Shown here piece by piece: positions 47,900-56,805 of a stretch of DNA of 64,000 nucleotides (position 1 is its first letter; every line of letters starts with the position of its first letter). The translations under genes and the position numbers were made by a program. The notes under the pieces were generated by a model. It made no database searches and was not told where the DNA came from. It was given only the letters and a program-made list of their open reading frames with translations. The stretch comes from Streptomyces sp. AP-93 (GTDB lineage: Bacteria > Actinomycetota > Actinomycetes > Streptomycetales > Streptomycetaceae), in NCBI RefSeq assembly GCF_022808175.1, contig NZ_JALGBX010000003.1:248022-312021 (forward strand), read 5' to 3'.

Positions 47900-50800
47900 T
47901 CAGTAGCTGGGCAGGGTCCGCGGGCCGAGGTCGCCGCGGGCGGGCGGGTGGGCGACGCGGACGGTCGCGCTGAGCACGGACAGTCCCTCGGTGGCGACGA
48001 CGACGGGCTCCAGGGCGACCCCGACCACCTCGGGGTGGTCGTCGACGAGGCGGGAGAGGCGCAGGAGCAGTTCCTCCAGGGCGGGGGTGTCCACGGGGTC
48101 GCTGCCGCGCCAGCCGAAGAGCAGCGGGGCGGTGCGGATCGAGCGGATCAGGCTCGCCGCGTCCTTGTCGGTTGCGGGAACCAGCCGGTGGGCGGTGTCG
48201 CCGAGCAGTTCGGAGGCGACCCCGGAGAGGCCGAAGGACAGTACGGCGCCCGCGGCGGGGTCGATGACGGAGCGGATGACGGTGTCGACGCCCCGCGGAA
48301 CCATCGACTGGACCACGGGGAGCAGCTCCTGTGGTTTGCCCAGCGCGTGGGTGAGCTCGTCGTACGAGCGGCGCAGCTCGGCCTCGGTGGTGAGGTCGAG
48401 GCGGACGCCGCCGAGGTCGGCGCGGTGGCGCAGGTGCGGGGCGGTGGTCTTGAGCGCGACGGGGTAGCCGAGGACCGCGGCGGCGCGGACCGCGGCGTCC
48501 GCGCTGGGGGCCGGGAGCGTGGAGAGCACCCGGATCCCGTACCGGGCCAGCAGCTCGCGGGCATCGGGGTCCTCCAGGGTCGCCACCTCCTCCTCCCCTA
48601 CGCCGGCCAGCAGGCGGGAGAGCTGCCCGGCGGCCCCGCTCTCGTCGATGTCCTCGAACTCGGGCACCTGTCCGACCTCGGCGATGCCCCGGCGCCACTG
48701 TCCGTAGCGGACGGCTTCGGCGACGGCCTTGACGGCCCGTTCGGCGGCGGGGTAGCTCGGGATCCGGGCGGTTCCGGAAGCGGGCGCGGCCGCGCTCCCC
48801 GGGCCGCCGCCGGAGGCCGGCTCCGGCCGGAAGGGCGCCGCCGCGGTGGCGGGCACGGGGGCGGGCGGGGCGTCGGACTCGGCGACGGGCACGGCTTCGG
48901 ATCCCGCTTCGGATCCCGCGGATCCGGCATCGGGCAGGGCATCGGGCAGGGCTTCGGGTCCGGAGGCGGACACGGCGTCGGGTCCGGTATCCACCCCTGA
49001 GGCGGGCCCGGAGGCCAGGGCCGCCAGGGCCGTCGCCGGCGTCGGCAGCGTCGCGGGCAGCGCGTCCGCGAGGTCCGTCGCGGCGGTCGGCGTCGTGGCC
49101 GCCGAGAGGGCCTCCGCGAGGGCGCCCAGCTCCACGTGGACCACGGCCACCGGCTTCCCGGGGTGCGCGGCGGCCGCCGCCCGCAGGGCCTCGGCCAGAT
49201 CGTCGGCTAGTGCGTGCTCGCTCACCCACGGGATCGCGGTGACGACGACGGCGTCGGTGTCCGGCGAGGCCAGCGCCGCGGAGACGGCGGTGCGGAAGTC
49301 CTCCGGCGAGGCGGCCGTGGTCAGGTCGAGCGGGGGCAGCGGCCGCAGCCCCTCCGTCAGGCAGGCGTCGTAGGTGAGGACGCCGAGCGATTCGGAGTTG
49401 CCGAGGATGGCCACGCGCGGCCCGGCCGGGACGGGCTGCGAGGCCAGCAGCAGGCCGACGTCCACCAGCTCGGTCACCGTGTCGACCCGGATGACGCCGG
49501 CCTGCCGCAGCAGCTCCGAGACCGTCGCCTCGGGCAGCCGGGTGCCGGGGACCACGTGTCCGGCGGGGGTGTGCCGGCCTCCCTTGGCGACGACCACCGG
49601 CTTGACGGCCGCGGTGCGCCGGGCGAGCCGGGTGAACTTCCTCGGGTTGCCCAGGGTCTCCAGGTACATGAGCGCGACGTCGGTGGCCTCGTCGTCGTAC
49701 CAGTACTGGAGGATGTCGTTGCCGGAGACGTCGGCCCGGTTCCCGGCGGAGATGAAGGAGGACAGCCCCTCCCCGCGCCGCAGCAGCCCGGAGAGCAGCG
49801 CGATGCCGATCGCCCCGGACTGGGTGAAGAGCCCGACCCTGCCCCGCGCGGGGGCCGGAGCGGGGGCCAGCGAGGCGTTCAGCTCCACCTCGGGGGCCGT
49901 GTTGATCACCCCGAAGGCGTTCGGGCCGATCAGCCGCATCCCGTACGAGCGCACTTGCCGCACCAGTTCGCGCTGGCGGGCCAGGCCCTCGGCCCCGCTC
50001 TCCCCGTATCCGGCGGACAGCACGACCAGCCCCTGCACCCCGTGTTCACCGCAGGCCGCCACCGCGTCCGGGACCCGGTCCGCCGGGACCGCGATGACCG
50101 CGAGGTCGACCGGGGCGCCGACGGCGCCGAGGCTGGGGTAGGCCCGTACGCCGTCGAGCAGATCGCGGGTGACGGCCTCGTTGACGGCGTAGAGGTGGCC
50201 GTGGAAGCCGCTGTCGCGCAGGTTGCGCAGGGCCGCCGCGCCCACGCCCGCGAGGGAGCGGCTGACTCCGATCACCGCCACCGAGCCGGGGGCCAGCAGC
50301 CGCTGGACGGAGCGGGCCTCGGCGCGCTGTTCGCGGGCGCGCTGGACGGCGAGGGACTCGGCGGTCGGTTCGAGGTCGAGGGTGAGGTGGACGGAGCCGT
50401 CTTCGAAGCTGCGCTTCTGCTGGTAGCCGGCGTCGGTGAACACCTTGATCATCTTGCTGTTGGCGGGCAGCACTTCGGCCGCGAAGCGGCGGATGCCGCG
50501 TTCCCGGGCCACCGCGCCGATGTGTTCGAGCAGGGCGGAGGCGACTCCGCGTCCCTGGTGGGCGTCCTGGACGAGGAAGGCGACCTCGGCCTCGTCGGAG
50601 GGTCCGGTGGCGGAGCGGCCGTCGGCGCCGATCCGGTCGTAGCGGACGGTGGCGATGAACTCGCCGCCGATCGTCGCGGCGAGGCCGACCCGGTCCACGT
50701 AGTCGTGGTGCGTGAAGCGGTGCACGTCGCGGTCGGAGAGCCGGGGGTACGGAGCGAAGAACCGGTAGTACTTGGACTCGTCCGAGACCTGCTCGTAGAA

Positions 50801-50920
50801 GCTGACCAGCCGGCCCGCGTCTTCGGTGGTGATGGGCCGGATCCGGGCCGTTCCGCCGTCGCGAAGGACCACGTCGGCTTCCCAGTGGTCCGGGTACGAG
50901 GGGTCGGACTCGGTCGTCAT
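47900..50920 (-). CDS. Protein acetyltransferase Pat-type: GNAT fused to NDP-forming acyl-CoA synthetase-like domains
   Basis: 1006 residues from ATG 50920. Residues 1-185 form a GNAT domain with the acetyl-CoA loop DAHQGRGVASALLEHIG. Next come a CoA-binding domain (LAPGSVAVIGVSRSLAGVG), a succinyl-CoA-ligase-like region (GRVGLFTQSGAIGIALL, then PRVAILGNSESLGVLTYDA), an Ala/Pro/Gly-rich linker (about 640-745), and a C-terminal ATP-grasp domain (YPVALKTTAPHLRHRADLGG). This is the layout of actinobacterial lysine acetyltransferases that modify acyl-CoA synthetases. The order (GNAT first) and long disordered linker are notable. Confidence 0.88.
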   Translation of the reverse strand: MTTESDPSYPDHWEADVVLRDGGTARIRPITTEDAGRLVSFYEQVSDESKYYRFFAPYPRLSDRDVHRFTHHDYVDRVGLAATIGGEFIATVRYDRIGADGRSATGPSDEAEVAFLVQDAHQGRGVASALLEHIGAVARERGIRRFAAEVLPANSKMIKVFTDAGYQQKRSFEDGSVHLTLDLEPTAESLAVQRAREQRAEARSVQRLLAPGSVAVIGVSRSLAGVGAAALRNLRDSGFHGHLYAVNEAVTRDLLDGVRAYPSLGAVGAPVDLAVIAVPADRVPDAVAACGEHGVQGLVVLSAGYGESGAEGLARQRELVRQVRSYGMRLIGPNAFGVINTAPEVELNASLAPAPAPARGRVGLFTQSGAIGIALLSGLLRRGEGLSSFISAGNRADVSGNDILQYWYDDEATDVALMYLETLGNPRKFTRLARRTAAVKPVVVAKGGRHTPAGHVVPGTRLPEATVSELLRQAGVIRVDTVTELVDVGLLLASQPVPAGPRVAILGNSESLGVLTYDACLTEGLRPLPPLDLTTAASPEDFRTAVSAALASPDTDAVVVTAIPWVSEHALADDLAEALRAAAAAHPGKPVAVVHVELGALAEALSAATTPTAATDLADALPATLPTPATALAALASGPASGVDTGPDAVSASGPEALPDALPDAGSAGSEAGSEAVPVAESDAPPAPVPATAAAPFRPEPASGGGPGSAAAPASGTARIPSYPAAERAVKAVAEAVRYGQWRRGIAEVGQVPEFEDIDESGAAGQLSRLLAGVGEEEVATLEDPDARELLARYGIRVLSTLPAPSADAAVRAAAVLGYPVALKTTAPHLRHRADLGGVRLDLTTEAELRRSYDELTHALGKPQELLPVVQSMVPRGVDTVIRSVIDPAAGAVLSFGLSGVASELLGDTAHRLVPATDKDAASLIRSIRTAPLLFGWRGSDPVDTPALEELLLRLSRLVDDHPEVVGVALEPVVVATEGLSVLSATVRVAHPPARGDLGPRTLPSY

Positions 50921-51104
50921 GGGGTCACCTTAAGGCTCGAACGCGCCGAGTGGCCCGGGCGCGGCGCATCGGGCAAGCTGGCTCGAATCAGGGCAAGCTG
51001 GGGTAGGTCGAATGGCGGGAAACTCGGGCCGAAGGTCGGTTCGTCCATTCCGGACGCCGTGAGAGACTGGTCTAGACAACCGTAAGAACCTGAAGGGCAT
51101 CACC

Positions 51105-51386
51105 ATGGCAGAGCGCCGCGTCAACGTCGGCTGGGCCGAGGGCCTGCACGCTCGTCCCGCCTCGATCTTCGTCCGCGCGACGACCGCTTCCGGCGTCCCG
51201 GTGACCATCGCGAAGGCCGGCGGCGACCCCGTCAACGCCGCCTCCATGCTGGCGGTTCTGGGCCTGGGCGCCCAGGGCGGCGAGGAGATCGTCCTCACCT
51301 CCGAGGCCGACGGCGCCGAGGTCGCACTGGACCGCCTCGCGAAGCTGGTCGCCGAGGGGCTCGAGGAGCTTCCCGAGACCGTCTGA
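51105..51386 (+). CDS. ptsH: HPr phosphocarrier protein of the PTS
   Basis: 93 residues from ATG 51105, with GAAGGG upstream. The active site is WAEGLHARPAS with His15. A Ser at position 47 (NAASMLAV) is equivalent to the regulatory Ser46. HPr passes phosphate from enzyme I to sugar-specific enzyme II proteins; enzyme I is not in the window. It stands alone and is followed by a strong terminator. Confidence 0.97.
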   Translation: MAERRVNVGWAEGLHARPASIFVRATTASGVPVTIAKAGGDPVNAASMLAVLGLGAQGGEEIVLTSEADGAEVALDRLAKLVAEGLEELPETV

Positions 51387-51452
51387 CCCTTCGGGTTCGA
51401 CCCGCAGGACCCGCAGGACCCGCAGACTCGCAGACTTGCAGGACGTGCACGG

Positions 51453-51497
51453 CGAAGCCGTTGCCCCCGACCGCCGAGGTCGGGGGCAACGGCTTCG
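51453..51497. terminator. Terminator after ptsH
   Basis: Perfect 20 bp stem (51453-51472 with 51478-51497; core GTTGCCCCCGACC) and 5 nt loop, followed by CTGCTTTTCC. A run of CCGCAGGA-type repeats precedes it (51402-51440). Confidence 0.9.
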
Positions 51498-51674
51498 CTG
51501 CTTTTCCGCGCGGGAATCGGGAATCCGGTCGACCCGTCGGCCCGTCGGACCGGGGGGCGGAAATACACACACCACTGATGGGCGGAATGCGCGGAATTCC
51601 GGCGGCGGAATAAAGCGCGAGACGCGGGCGGCAATCAACCGGCCCGGATATCCCCCCTTTGTATACGGCGTTTG

Positions 51675-52340
51675 TTAATGCGGAACGCTTGCCGTGTTTA
51701 CGGCAGGTTGCAAAGTCCTCACACGCATCCGGTGCGCCCCCGCCGCCCGGTCCACGTGCACCGCGGTCAGCGCCCGCGCCCGCTCGGCGTCGCCCCGGGC
51801 CACCGCGTCCACGATCGCGCCGTGCTCCGCCCAGGACTCCACGGGCCGCGCCGGGGCCTCCACCACGTACATCCAGGCCACCTTGTGCCGCATCTGCGTG
51901 AGCAGCGCGATCAGCCCGGGGCTGCCCGAGGCCTGGGAGAGCGTCTCGTGGAACCAGCCTCCCAGGGAGCGCAGATCCTCCCCCTGCCCCCTCCTGGCCC
52001 GCTCCTGGCCCAGTCTGACCAGGCCGCGCAGCACCTTGAGGTGGGCCTCGCTGCGCCGCCGGGCCGCCCGGGCGGCCGCGAGGGGCTCCAGGAGCATCCG
52101 CAGCTCCAGGAGGTCGGCCGCCTCCTGCTCGGTCGGCTCGGCCACGCAGGCGCCCGCGTGCCGCCGGGTGGTCACGAACCCCTCGGACTCCAGCGTGCGC
52201 AGCGCCTCGCGCACCGGGACGCGGGAGACTCCGTAGCGGCGGGCCAGCACCTCCTCGGTCAGCCGGCCGCCGGGCCCGAACACCCCGGAGACGATGTCGT
52301 CGCGGATCGCTGTGACTACCGTGTGCGCGGGAATACGCAA
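51675..52340 (-). CDS. GntR-family (FadR/FCD) transcription regulator
   Basis: 221 residues from TTG 52340, chosen because GGAGG lies just upstream and the protein then starts at the helix-turn-helix (LRIPAHTVVTAIRDDIVSG). The winged HTH has RRYGVSRVPVREALRTLESEG. The FCD ligand domain has a metal-type His in GWFHETL and HGAIVDAV. It lies between ptsH and the M23 gene. The ligand is unknown. Confidence 0.85.
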   Translation of the reverse strand: MRIPAHTVVTAIRDDIVSGVFGPGGRLTEEVLARRYGVSRVPVREALRTLESEGFVTTRRHAGACVAEPTEQEAADLLELRMLLEPLAAARAARRRSEAHLKVLRGLVRLGQERARRGQGEDLRSLGGWFHETLSQASGSPGLIALLTQMRHKVAWMYVVEAPARPVESWAEHGAIVDAVARGDAERARALTAVHVDRAAGAHRMRVRTLQPAVNTASVPH

Positions 52341-52496
52341 GACCGGACCTCCGCCTTTTTCGTATGGCTGTGCGCGTTGCGACTCTATTGCAACACACGA
52401 TAATTTCCGAGGGCGGCCGGAAATACGAAACATTCACACACCGCGAAGCGCGAAGCGTGAAGGGTGAAGCGCGGAAGGGCGAAGAGCGAAGCACGA

Positions 52497-52531
52497 CGAA
52501 GGCCCCGGCTCTCAAAGAGCCGGGGCCTTCG
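52497..52531. terminator. Terminator after the M23 peptidase gene
   Basis: CGAAGGCCCCGGCTCT (52497-52512) pairs perfectly with 52516-52531; loop CAA. Next to it (52440-52496) are repeated GCGAAGCG-like units. Confidence 0.85.
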
Positions 52532-52565
52532 CGGAAGACGTGCGGTGGGGCGAGCGGGTCAGCCG

Positions 52566-53360
52566 TCAGACGGTGACGCCGTGCGAGCGCAGGTACGTGA
52601 CCGGGTTGATGTCCGAACCGTAGTCGGCGCCGGTGCGGGCCTCGAAGTGCAGGTGCGGGCCGCTGGAGTTGCCAGTGGAGCCCGACAGGCCGATCTTCTG
52701 GCCGGGGATGACCTGCTGGCCGACGGAGACGCTCAGCGAGGACATGTGGCCGTACTGGGTGTACGTGCCGTCGGCGTGCTTGATGACGACGTTGTTGCCG
52801 TACGCGCCGCCGTAGCCCGCCTCGACCACCGTGCCGAGGCCCACGGCGTGCACCTCGGTGCCGGAGGCGGCGTGGAAGTCGATGCCGGTGTGGCTGCCGG
52901 AGGACCACATGCCGCCACCCGCTTGGTACTGGGTGCTGACATAGGTGTTGTCGAGCGGGGACACGAAGGTGTTGAGACGCTTGCGCTCCTCTTCGCGGGC
53001 GGCGCGCTCGGCGGCCTCGCGCTCGGCCTTGGCCTGCGCTTCGGCCTTCGCCTTGGCCTCGGCGGCCCGCTGCCGGGCGTCGGCCTCGGCCTGCGCCTTG
53101 GCGGCGGCGGCCTCGGCGGCGCGCTGCTGGGACTGGGCCTGGGCCTCGACGTCGCCGGCGAGCTCGTCGGCCACCACGATGGTGTTGAGGGCGCCGGTGT
53201 CCTCCATGGAGGGAGACTTGTCCGCGGCGAACGCGGGGCCGGCCAGGGAGCCCACGACGCCGGTGGCGGCGAGGGCGGCTATGCCGGCGTAGCCGGCGGT
53301 CCTGCGGCTCATTCGGCTCGAACCACGGTGCTTGCCGGCGGCACTACTGCCAAACGCCAT
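52566..53360 (-). CDS. Secreted M23 (lysostaphin-type) peptidase
   Basis: 264 residues from ATG 53360. A signal peptide (RRTAGYAGIAALAATGVVG, cut near AFAADKS) is followed by a long Ala/Glu/Lys coiled coil (about 65-130). The C-terminal M23 domain has zinc ligands in SHTGIDFHA and the HLHFEAR active site. It cleaves peptidoglycan cross-links outside the cell. It is preceded by a c-di-AMP riboswitch, as for other streptomycete wall hydrolases. Confidence 0.93.
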   Translation of the reverse strand: MAFGSSAAGKHRGSSRMSRRTAGYAGIAALAATGVVGSLAGPAFAADKSPSMEDTGALNTIVVADELAGDVEAQAQSQQRAAEAAAAKAQAEADARQRAAEAKAKAEAQAKAEREAAERAAREEERKRLNTFVSPLDNTYVSTQYQAGGGMWSSGSHTGIDFHAASGTEVHAVGLGTVVEAGYGGAYGNNVVIKHADGTYTQYGHMSSLSVSVGQQVIPGQKIGLSGSTGNSSGPHLHFEARTGADYGSDINPVTYLRSHGVTV

Positions 53361-53385
53361 GAAGGGGCTGATCCTTTCCTTCCCT

Positions 53386-53526
53386 CTCGCCTACCGGGTT
53401 AGCTGACGGGTTCGGAGCAGGAAGGTCTCCTACGGGCCCCTCTTGCGAGGTGGTCCGATTCACCCCAGGGACACAAGTGGGTCCCCGGCTCCCCAGGCTC
53501 GCGCCTGACGGGGACTCGGCGATCGC
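53386..53526 (-). promoter_or_regulatory. ydaO-type c-di-AMP riboswitch
   Basis: On the minus strand, the leader of the M23 gene runs from GATCGCCGAGTCCCCGTC through GGGGAGCCGGGGACCCAC and GGGGTGAATC to CCCGTCAGCTAACCCGGTAG. These are the conserved blocks of the ydaO/yuaA riboswitch in actinobacteria. c-di-AMP binding normally turns such genes off. The switch ends about 25 nt before the start codon. Confidence 0.88.
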
Positions 53527-53679
53527 TGCCCGGTGCCGCGGATGCGGCGGTTACAACTGACGGACAGCACGGCCGACGCTAGGCGGATCATCAGCCAATC
53601 GCCAAACAGACACGCCCTTTTGTTGCGTACGCCACACCACATACAAGCAACCACACCACCAAAAGGATAGAAAAGGCAA

Positions 53680-53714
53680 AAGGGACTCCAGCGGGCAAGC
53701 CGCCGGAGTCCCTT
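53680..53714. terminator. Terminator after the M16 operon
   Basis: AAGGGACTCC-A-GCGG pairs with CCGC-CGGAGTCCCTT (53680-53714), loop GCAAG. It lies 70 bp past the M16 stop. Confidence 0.8.
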
Positions 53715-53787
53715 GCCGGATTCCCTTGCACGACGGGCCAGTTGGCGACCCGCCGGCAGTCAACGGACGATCAGTTGGAGACCACGG

Positions 53788-55179
53788 TCAGTTGGAGACC
53801 ACGGTCACCTCGCCGATCCCGAGGGCCCGCACCGGCTCCTCGATCTGCGAGGCGTCGCCGACCAGGACCGTGACCAGACGGTCCACCGGGAAGGCGCTGA
53901 CGACCGCCGAAGTGGCCTCCACCGTCCCCGTTTCGGCGAGCCGCGCGTACAACTGCGCCTGGTAGTCGTCCGGGAGCTCCTGCTCGACCTGGTCGGCCAG
54001 CGTGCCCGCGACGGAGGCCGCCGTCTCGAACTTCAGCGGGGCCACGCCCACCAAGTTCTGCACGGCCACGTCCCGTTCGGCGTCGGTCAGGCCGCCCGCC
54101 GCGAGGGTGCGCAGCACCGTCCAGAGGTCGTCCAGGGCCGGACCGGTGTTGGGGGTGTCCACCGAGCCGCTGATGGCGAGCATCGAGGCGCCCTTGCCGT
54201 CGGCGGTGGAGCGCAGCACCTGGCCGAAGGCGCGCACGCCGTACGTGTACCCCTTCTCCTCGCGCAGCACCTTGTCCAGCCGGGAGGTGAGCGTGCCGCC
54301 CAGGCAGTAGGTGCCGAGCACCTGGGGCGCCCAGACCCGGTCGTGCCGGTCGGCGCCGATGCGGCCGATCAGCAACTGGGTCTGGACCGCGCCGGGCCGG
54401 TCCACGATGACCACGCGGCCCGTGTCGTCGGCGGTGATCGGCGGGACCGGGCGCGGGGCGGTGGTGTCACCGGTCCACGCGCCCAGGGTGTCGGCCAGGA
54501 CGGCGTCCAGGTCGATTCCGGTCAGATCGCCGACGACCACCGCGGTGGCGGTCGCGGGGCGCACGTGGGCCTCGTAGAAGGCGCGTACGGCCGCGGAGTC
54601 GATGCGGGCGACCGTCTCCTCGGTCCCCTGACGCGGGCGGGACATCCGCAGGGAGGCCGGGAAGAGCTCCTTCGAGAGCTGCTTGGCGGCGCGGCGCTGC
54701 GGGTTGGCGCTCTCGTGCGGGATCTCGTCGAGCCGGTTGCGCACCAGGCGGTCGACCTCGGCGTCGGCGAAGGCCGGCGTGCGCAGCGCCTCGGCGACCA
54801 GCCCCAGCGCCTTGTGCAGGCGGGAGGCCGGGACCTCCAGGGAGACGCGCAGGCCGGGGTGGTCGGCGTGCGCGTCGAGGGTGGCGCCGCAGCGCTCCAG
54901 CTCGGCGGCGAAGTCCTCGGCGGAGCGCTTGTCGGTGCCCTCGGACAGGGCGCGGACCATGATCGTGGCCACGCCGTCGAGGCCCTCGGGCTCCGCGTCG
55001 AGCGGGGCGGCGAGGTTGATCTCGACCGCGACCACCTGCTGGCCGGGGCGGTGGCAGCGCAGCAGGGTCAGGCCGTTGGCCAGGACCCCGCGCTCGGGGG
55101 CCGGGAAGGCCCACGGCTGAGGCTCGCCGGCCTCGGGGCGCGGGTGGAAGGTCATCGTGACGGCTGCGGTGTCGCTCAC
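53788..55179 (-). CDS. M16-family peptidase, non-catalytic-type subunit
   Basis: 463 residues from GTG 55179, overlapping the upstream gene by GTGA. It has M16 folds (LANGLTLLRCHRPGQQVVAV, EEKGYTYGVRAFG). The zinc motif H-x-x-E-H is absent where expected (TIMVRALSEGTDKRS), so it is likely the structural partner of the catalytic M16 protein encoded just before it. Confidence 0.88.
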   Translation of the reverse strand: MSDTAAVTMTFHPRPEAGEPQPWAFPAPERGVLANGLTLLRCHRPGQQVVAVEINLAAPLDAEPEGLDGVATIMVRALSEGTDKRSAEDFAAELERCGATLDAHADHPGLRVSLEVPASRLHKALGLVAEALRTPAFADAEVDRLVRNRLDEIPHESANPQRRAAKQLSKELFPASLRMSRPRQGTEETVARIDSAAVRAFYEAHVRPATATAVVVGDLTGIDLDAVLADTLGAWTGDTTAPRPVPPITADDTGRVVIVDRPGAVQTQLLIGRIGADRHDRVWAPQVLGTYCLGGTLTSRLDKVLREEKGYTYGVRAFGQVLRSTADGKGASMLAISGSVDTPNTGPALDDLWTVLRTLAAGGLTDAERDVAVQNLVGVAPLKFETAASVAGTLADQVEQELPDDYQAQLYARLAETGTVEATSAVVSAFPVDRLVTVLVGDASQIEEPVRALGIGEVTVVSN

Positions 55180-56552
55180 TGCTCCGCCCCCTCGTTCTCG
55201 TCGCTCGCGTCGGTCTCTTCGGTGAGGTCGGTGTCGTCGTCTGCGCCGGCTTCGAGCGGCTCGTAGACGAGCACCGCGCGGTTGTCGGGGCGCAGTCGGG
55301 CCGCGGCCACGGCCTGCACCTCCTCGGCGGTGATGTCGAGGACGCGCTGGACGGCGGTCAGCGCCAGTTGCGGGTCGCCGAACAGCACCGCGAAGCGGCA
55401 CAGTTCGTCGGCGCGGCCGGCCACCGTGCTCAGCCGGTCCAGCCACTCGCGCTCCAGCTGGGCCTGCGCGCGCTCCATCTCCTCGGCCGTCGGGCCCTCG
55501 GCGGCGAACCGCGCGAGCTCCTCGTCTACGGCCGCCTCGATGGCGGGCACCTCGACCCCGCTGGAGGTCTTGACGTCCAGCCAGCCCAGCGAGGGCGCGC
55601 CGGCGAGGCGCAGCATGCCGAAACCGGCCGCGACGGCGCTCTGGTCGCGGCGCACCAGGCGGTTGTGGAGGCGGGAGGACTCGCCGCTGCCCAGGACGGT
55701 CAGCGCCACGTCGGCGGCGTCGCACTCGCGGGTGCCGTCGTGCGGGAGCCGGTAGGCCGCCATCAGCGCGCGGGCCGGAACCTCCTCGACGACCTCCTCG
55801 CGCAGCTGCTCCCCCATGATCTCGGGCAGCGAGCCGTCGCGCGGCGGCTGCTTGCCGTCGTGGCCGGGGATGGTGCCGAAGTACTTCTCGACCCAGGCGA
55901 GCGTCTTCTCGGGGTCGATGTCGCCGACGACCGAGAGCACCGCGTTGTTGGGCGCGTAGTACGTACGGAAGAACGCGCGCGCGTCCTCCAGGGACGCGGC
56001 GTCCAGATCGGCCATGGAACCGATCGGGGTGTGGTGGTACGGGTGGCCCTCCGGGTAGGCCAGGGCCGTCAGCTTCTCGAAGGCCGTGCCGTACGGGACG
56101 TTGTCGTACCGCTGGCGGCGCTCGTTCTTGACGACGTCGCGCTGGTTCTCCATGGACTCGTCGTCCAGGGCGGCCAGCAGCGAGCCCATCCGGTCCGCCT
56201 CCAGCCACAGCGCGAGCTCCAGCTGGTGGGTCGGCATCGTCTCGAAGTAGTTGGTCCGCTCGAAGCTGGTGGTGCCGTTGAGCGAGCCGCCGGCTCCCTG
56301 GACCAGTTCGAAGTGGCCGTTGCCGGAGACGTTCTTCGAGCCCTGGAACATCAGATGCTCGAAGAGGTGAGCCAGGCCCGTACGTCCCTTGACTTCGTGG
56401 CGCGAGCCGACGTCGTACCAGAGGCAGACCGCGGCGACCGGGGTCAGGTGGTCCTCGGACAGCACCACGCGCAGGCCGTTGGCCAGCCGGTGCTCGGTCG
56501 CTGTGAGGCCGCCGGAGCCTGCGTGAGCTGTGGCCGTGTGACCCATGGGCAT
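55176..56552 (-). CDS. M16-family zinc metallopeptidase, catalytic subunit
   Basis: 458 residues from ATG 56552, with GAAGGGA upstream. The zinc motif H-x-x-E-H is present (GLAHLFEHLMFQG), with the downstream Glu (ENQRDVVKNERRQ). The C-terminal substrate domain ends in an acidic tail. With the next gene it makes the usual two-subunit peptidase that degrades peptides. It is divergent from parC. Confidence 0.92.
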   Translation of the reverse strand: MPMGHTATAHAGSGGLTATEHRLANGLRVVLSEDHLTPVAAVCLWYDVGSRHEVKGRTGLAHLFEHLMFQGSKNVSGNGHFELVQGAGGSLNGTTSFERTNYFETMPTHQLELALWLEADRMGSLLAALDDESMENQRDVVKNERRQRYDNVPYGTAFEKLTALAYPEGHPYHHTPIGSMADLDAASLEDARAFFRTYYAPNNAVLSVVGDIDPEKTLAWVEKYFGTIPGHDGKQPPRDGSLPEIMGEQLREEVVEEVPARALMAAYRLPHDGTRECDAADVALTVLGSGESSRLHNRLVRRDQSAVAAGFGMLRLAGAPSLGWLDVKTSSGVEVPAIEAAVDEELARFAAEGPTAEEMERAQAQLEREWLDRLSTVAGRADELCRFAVLFGDPQLALTAVQRVLDITAEEVQAVAAARLRPDNRAVLVYEPLEAGADDDTDLTEETDASDENEGAEQ

Positions 56553-56805
56553 GTGGTCCCTTCGATCGCGATGCAGAGATTCCTGTCAGACCTGCCACTG
56601 TATGCAAGCGTGTCGGCAGGCGGAGAAGTTCCCGGCCCAGTCCTGGGTCGGAGTCGGCGTTGTCGGTGCCTCGGGCCACAATGGTCCGCGTCACCCCTGT
56701 CCGAAACCGCCCGCCCGCCCGTCCCAGCCCCGTCCCAGTCCAGTCCCAGCCCCACCCCGTGAGAGCTCAGCTCATCCCGAATCTTGGTTAAGGAGCCGCG
56801 CAGCG

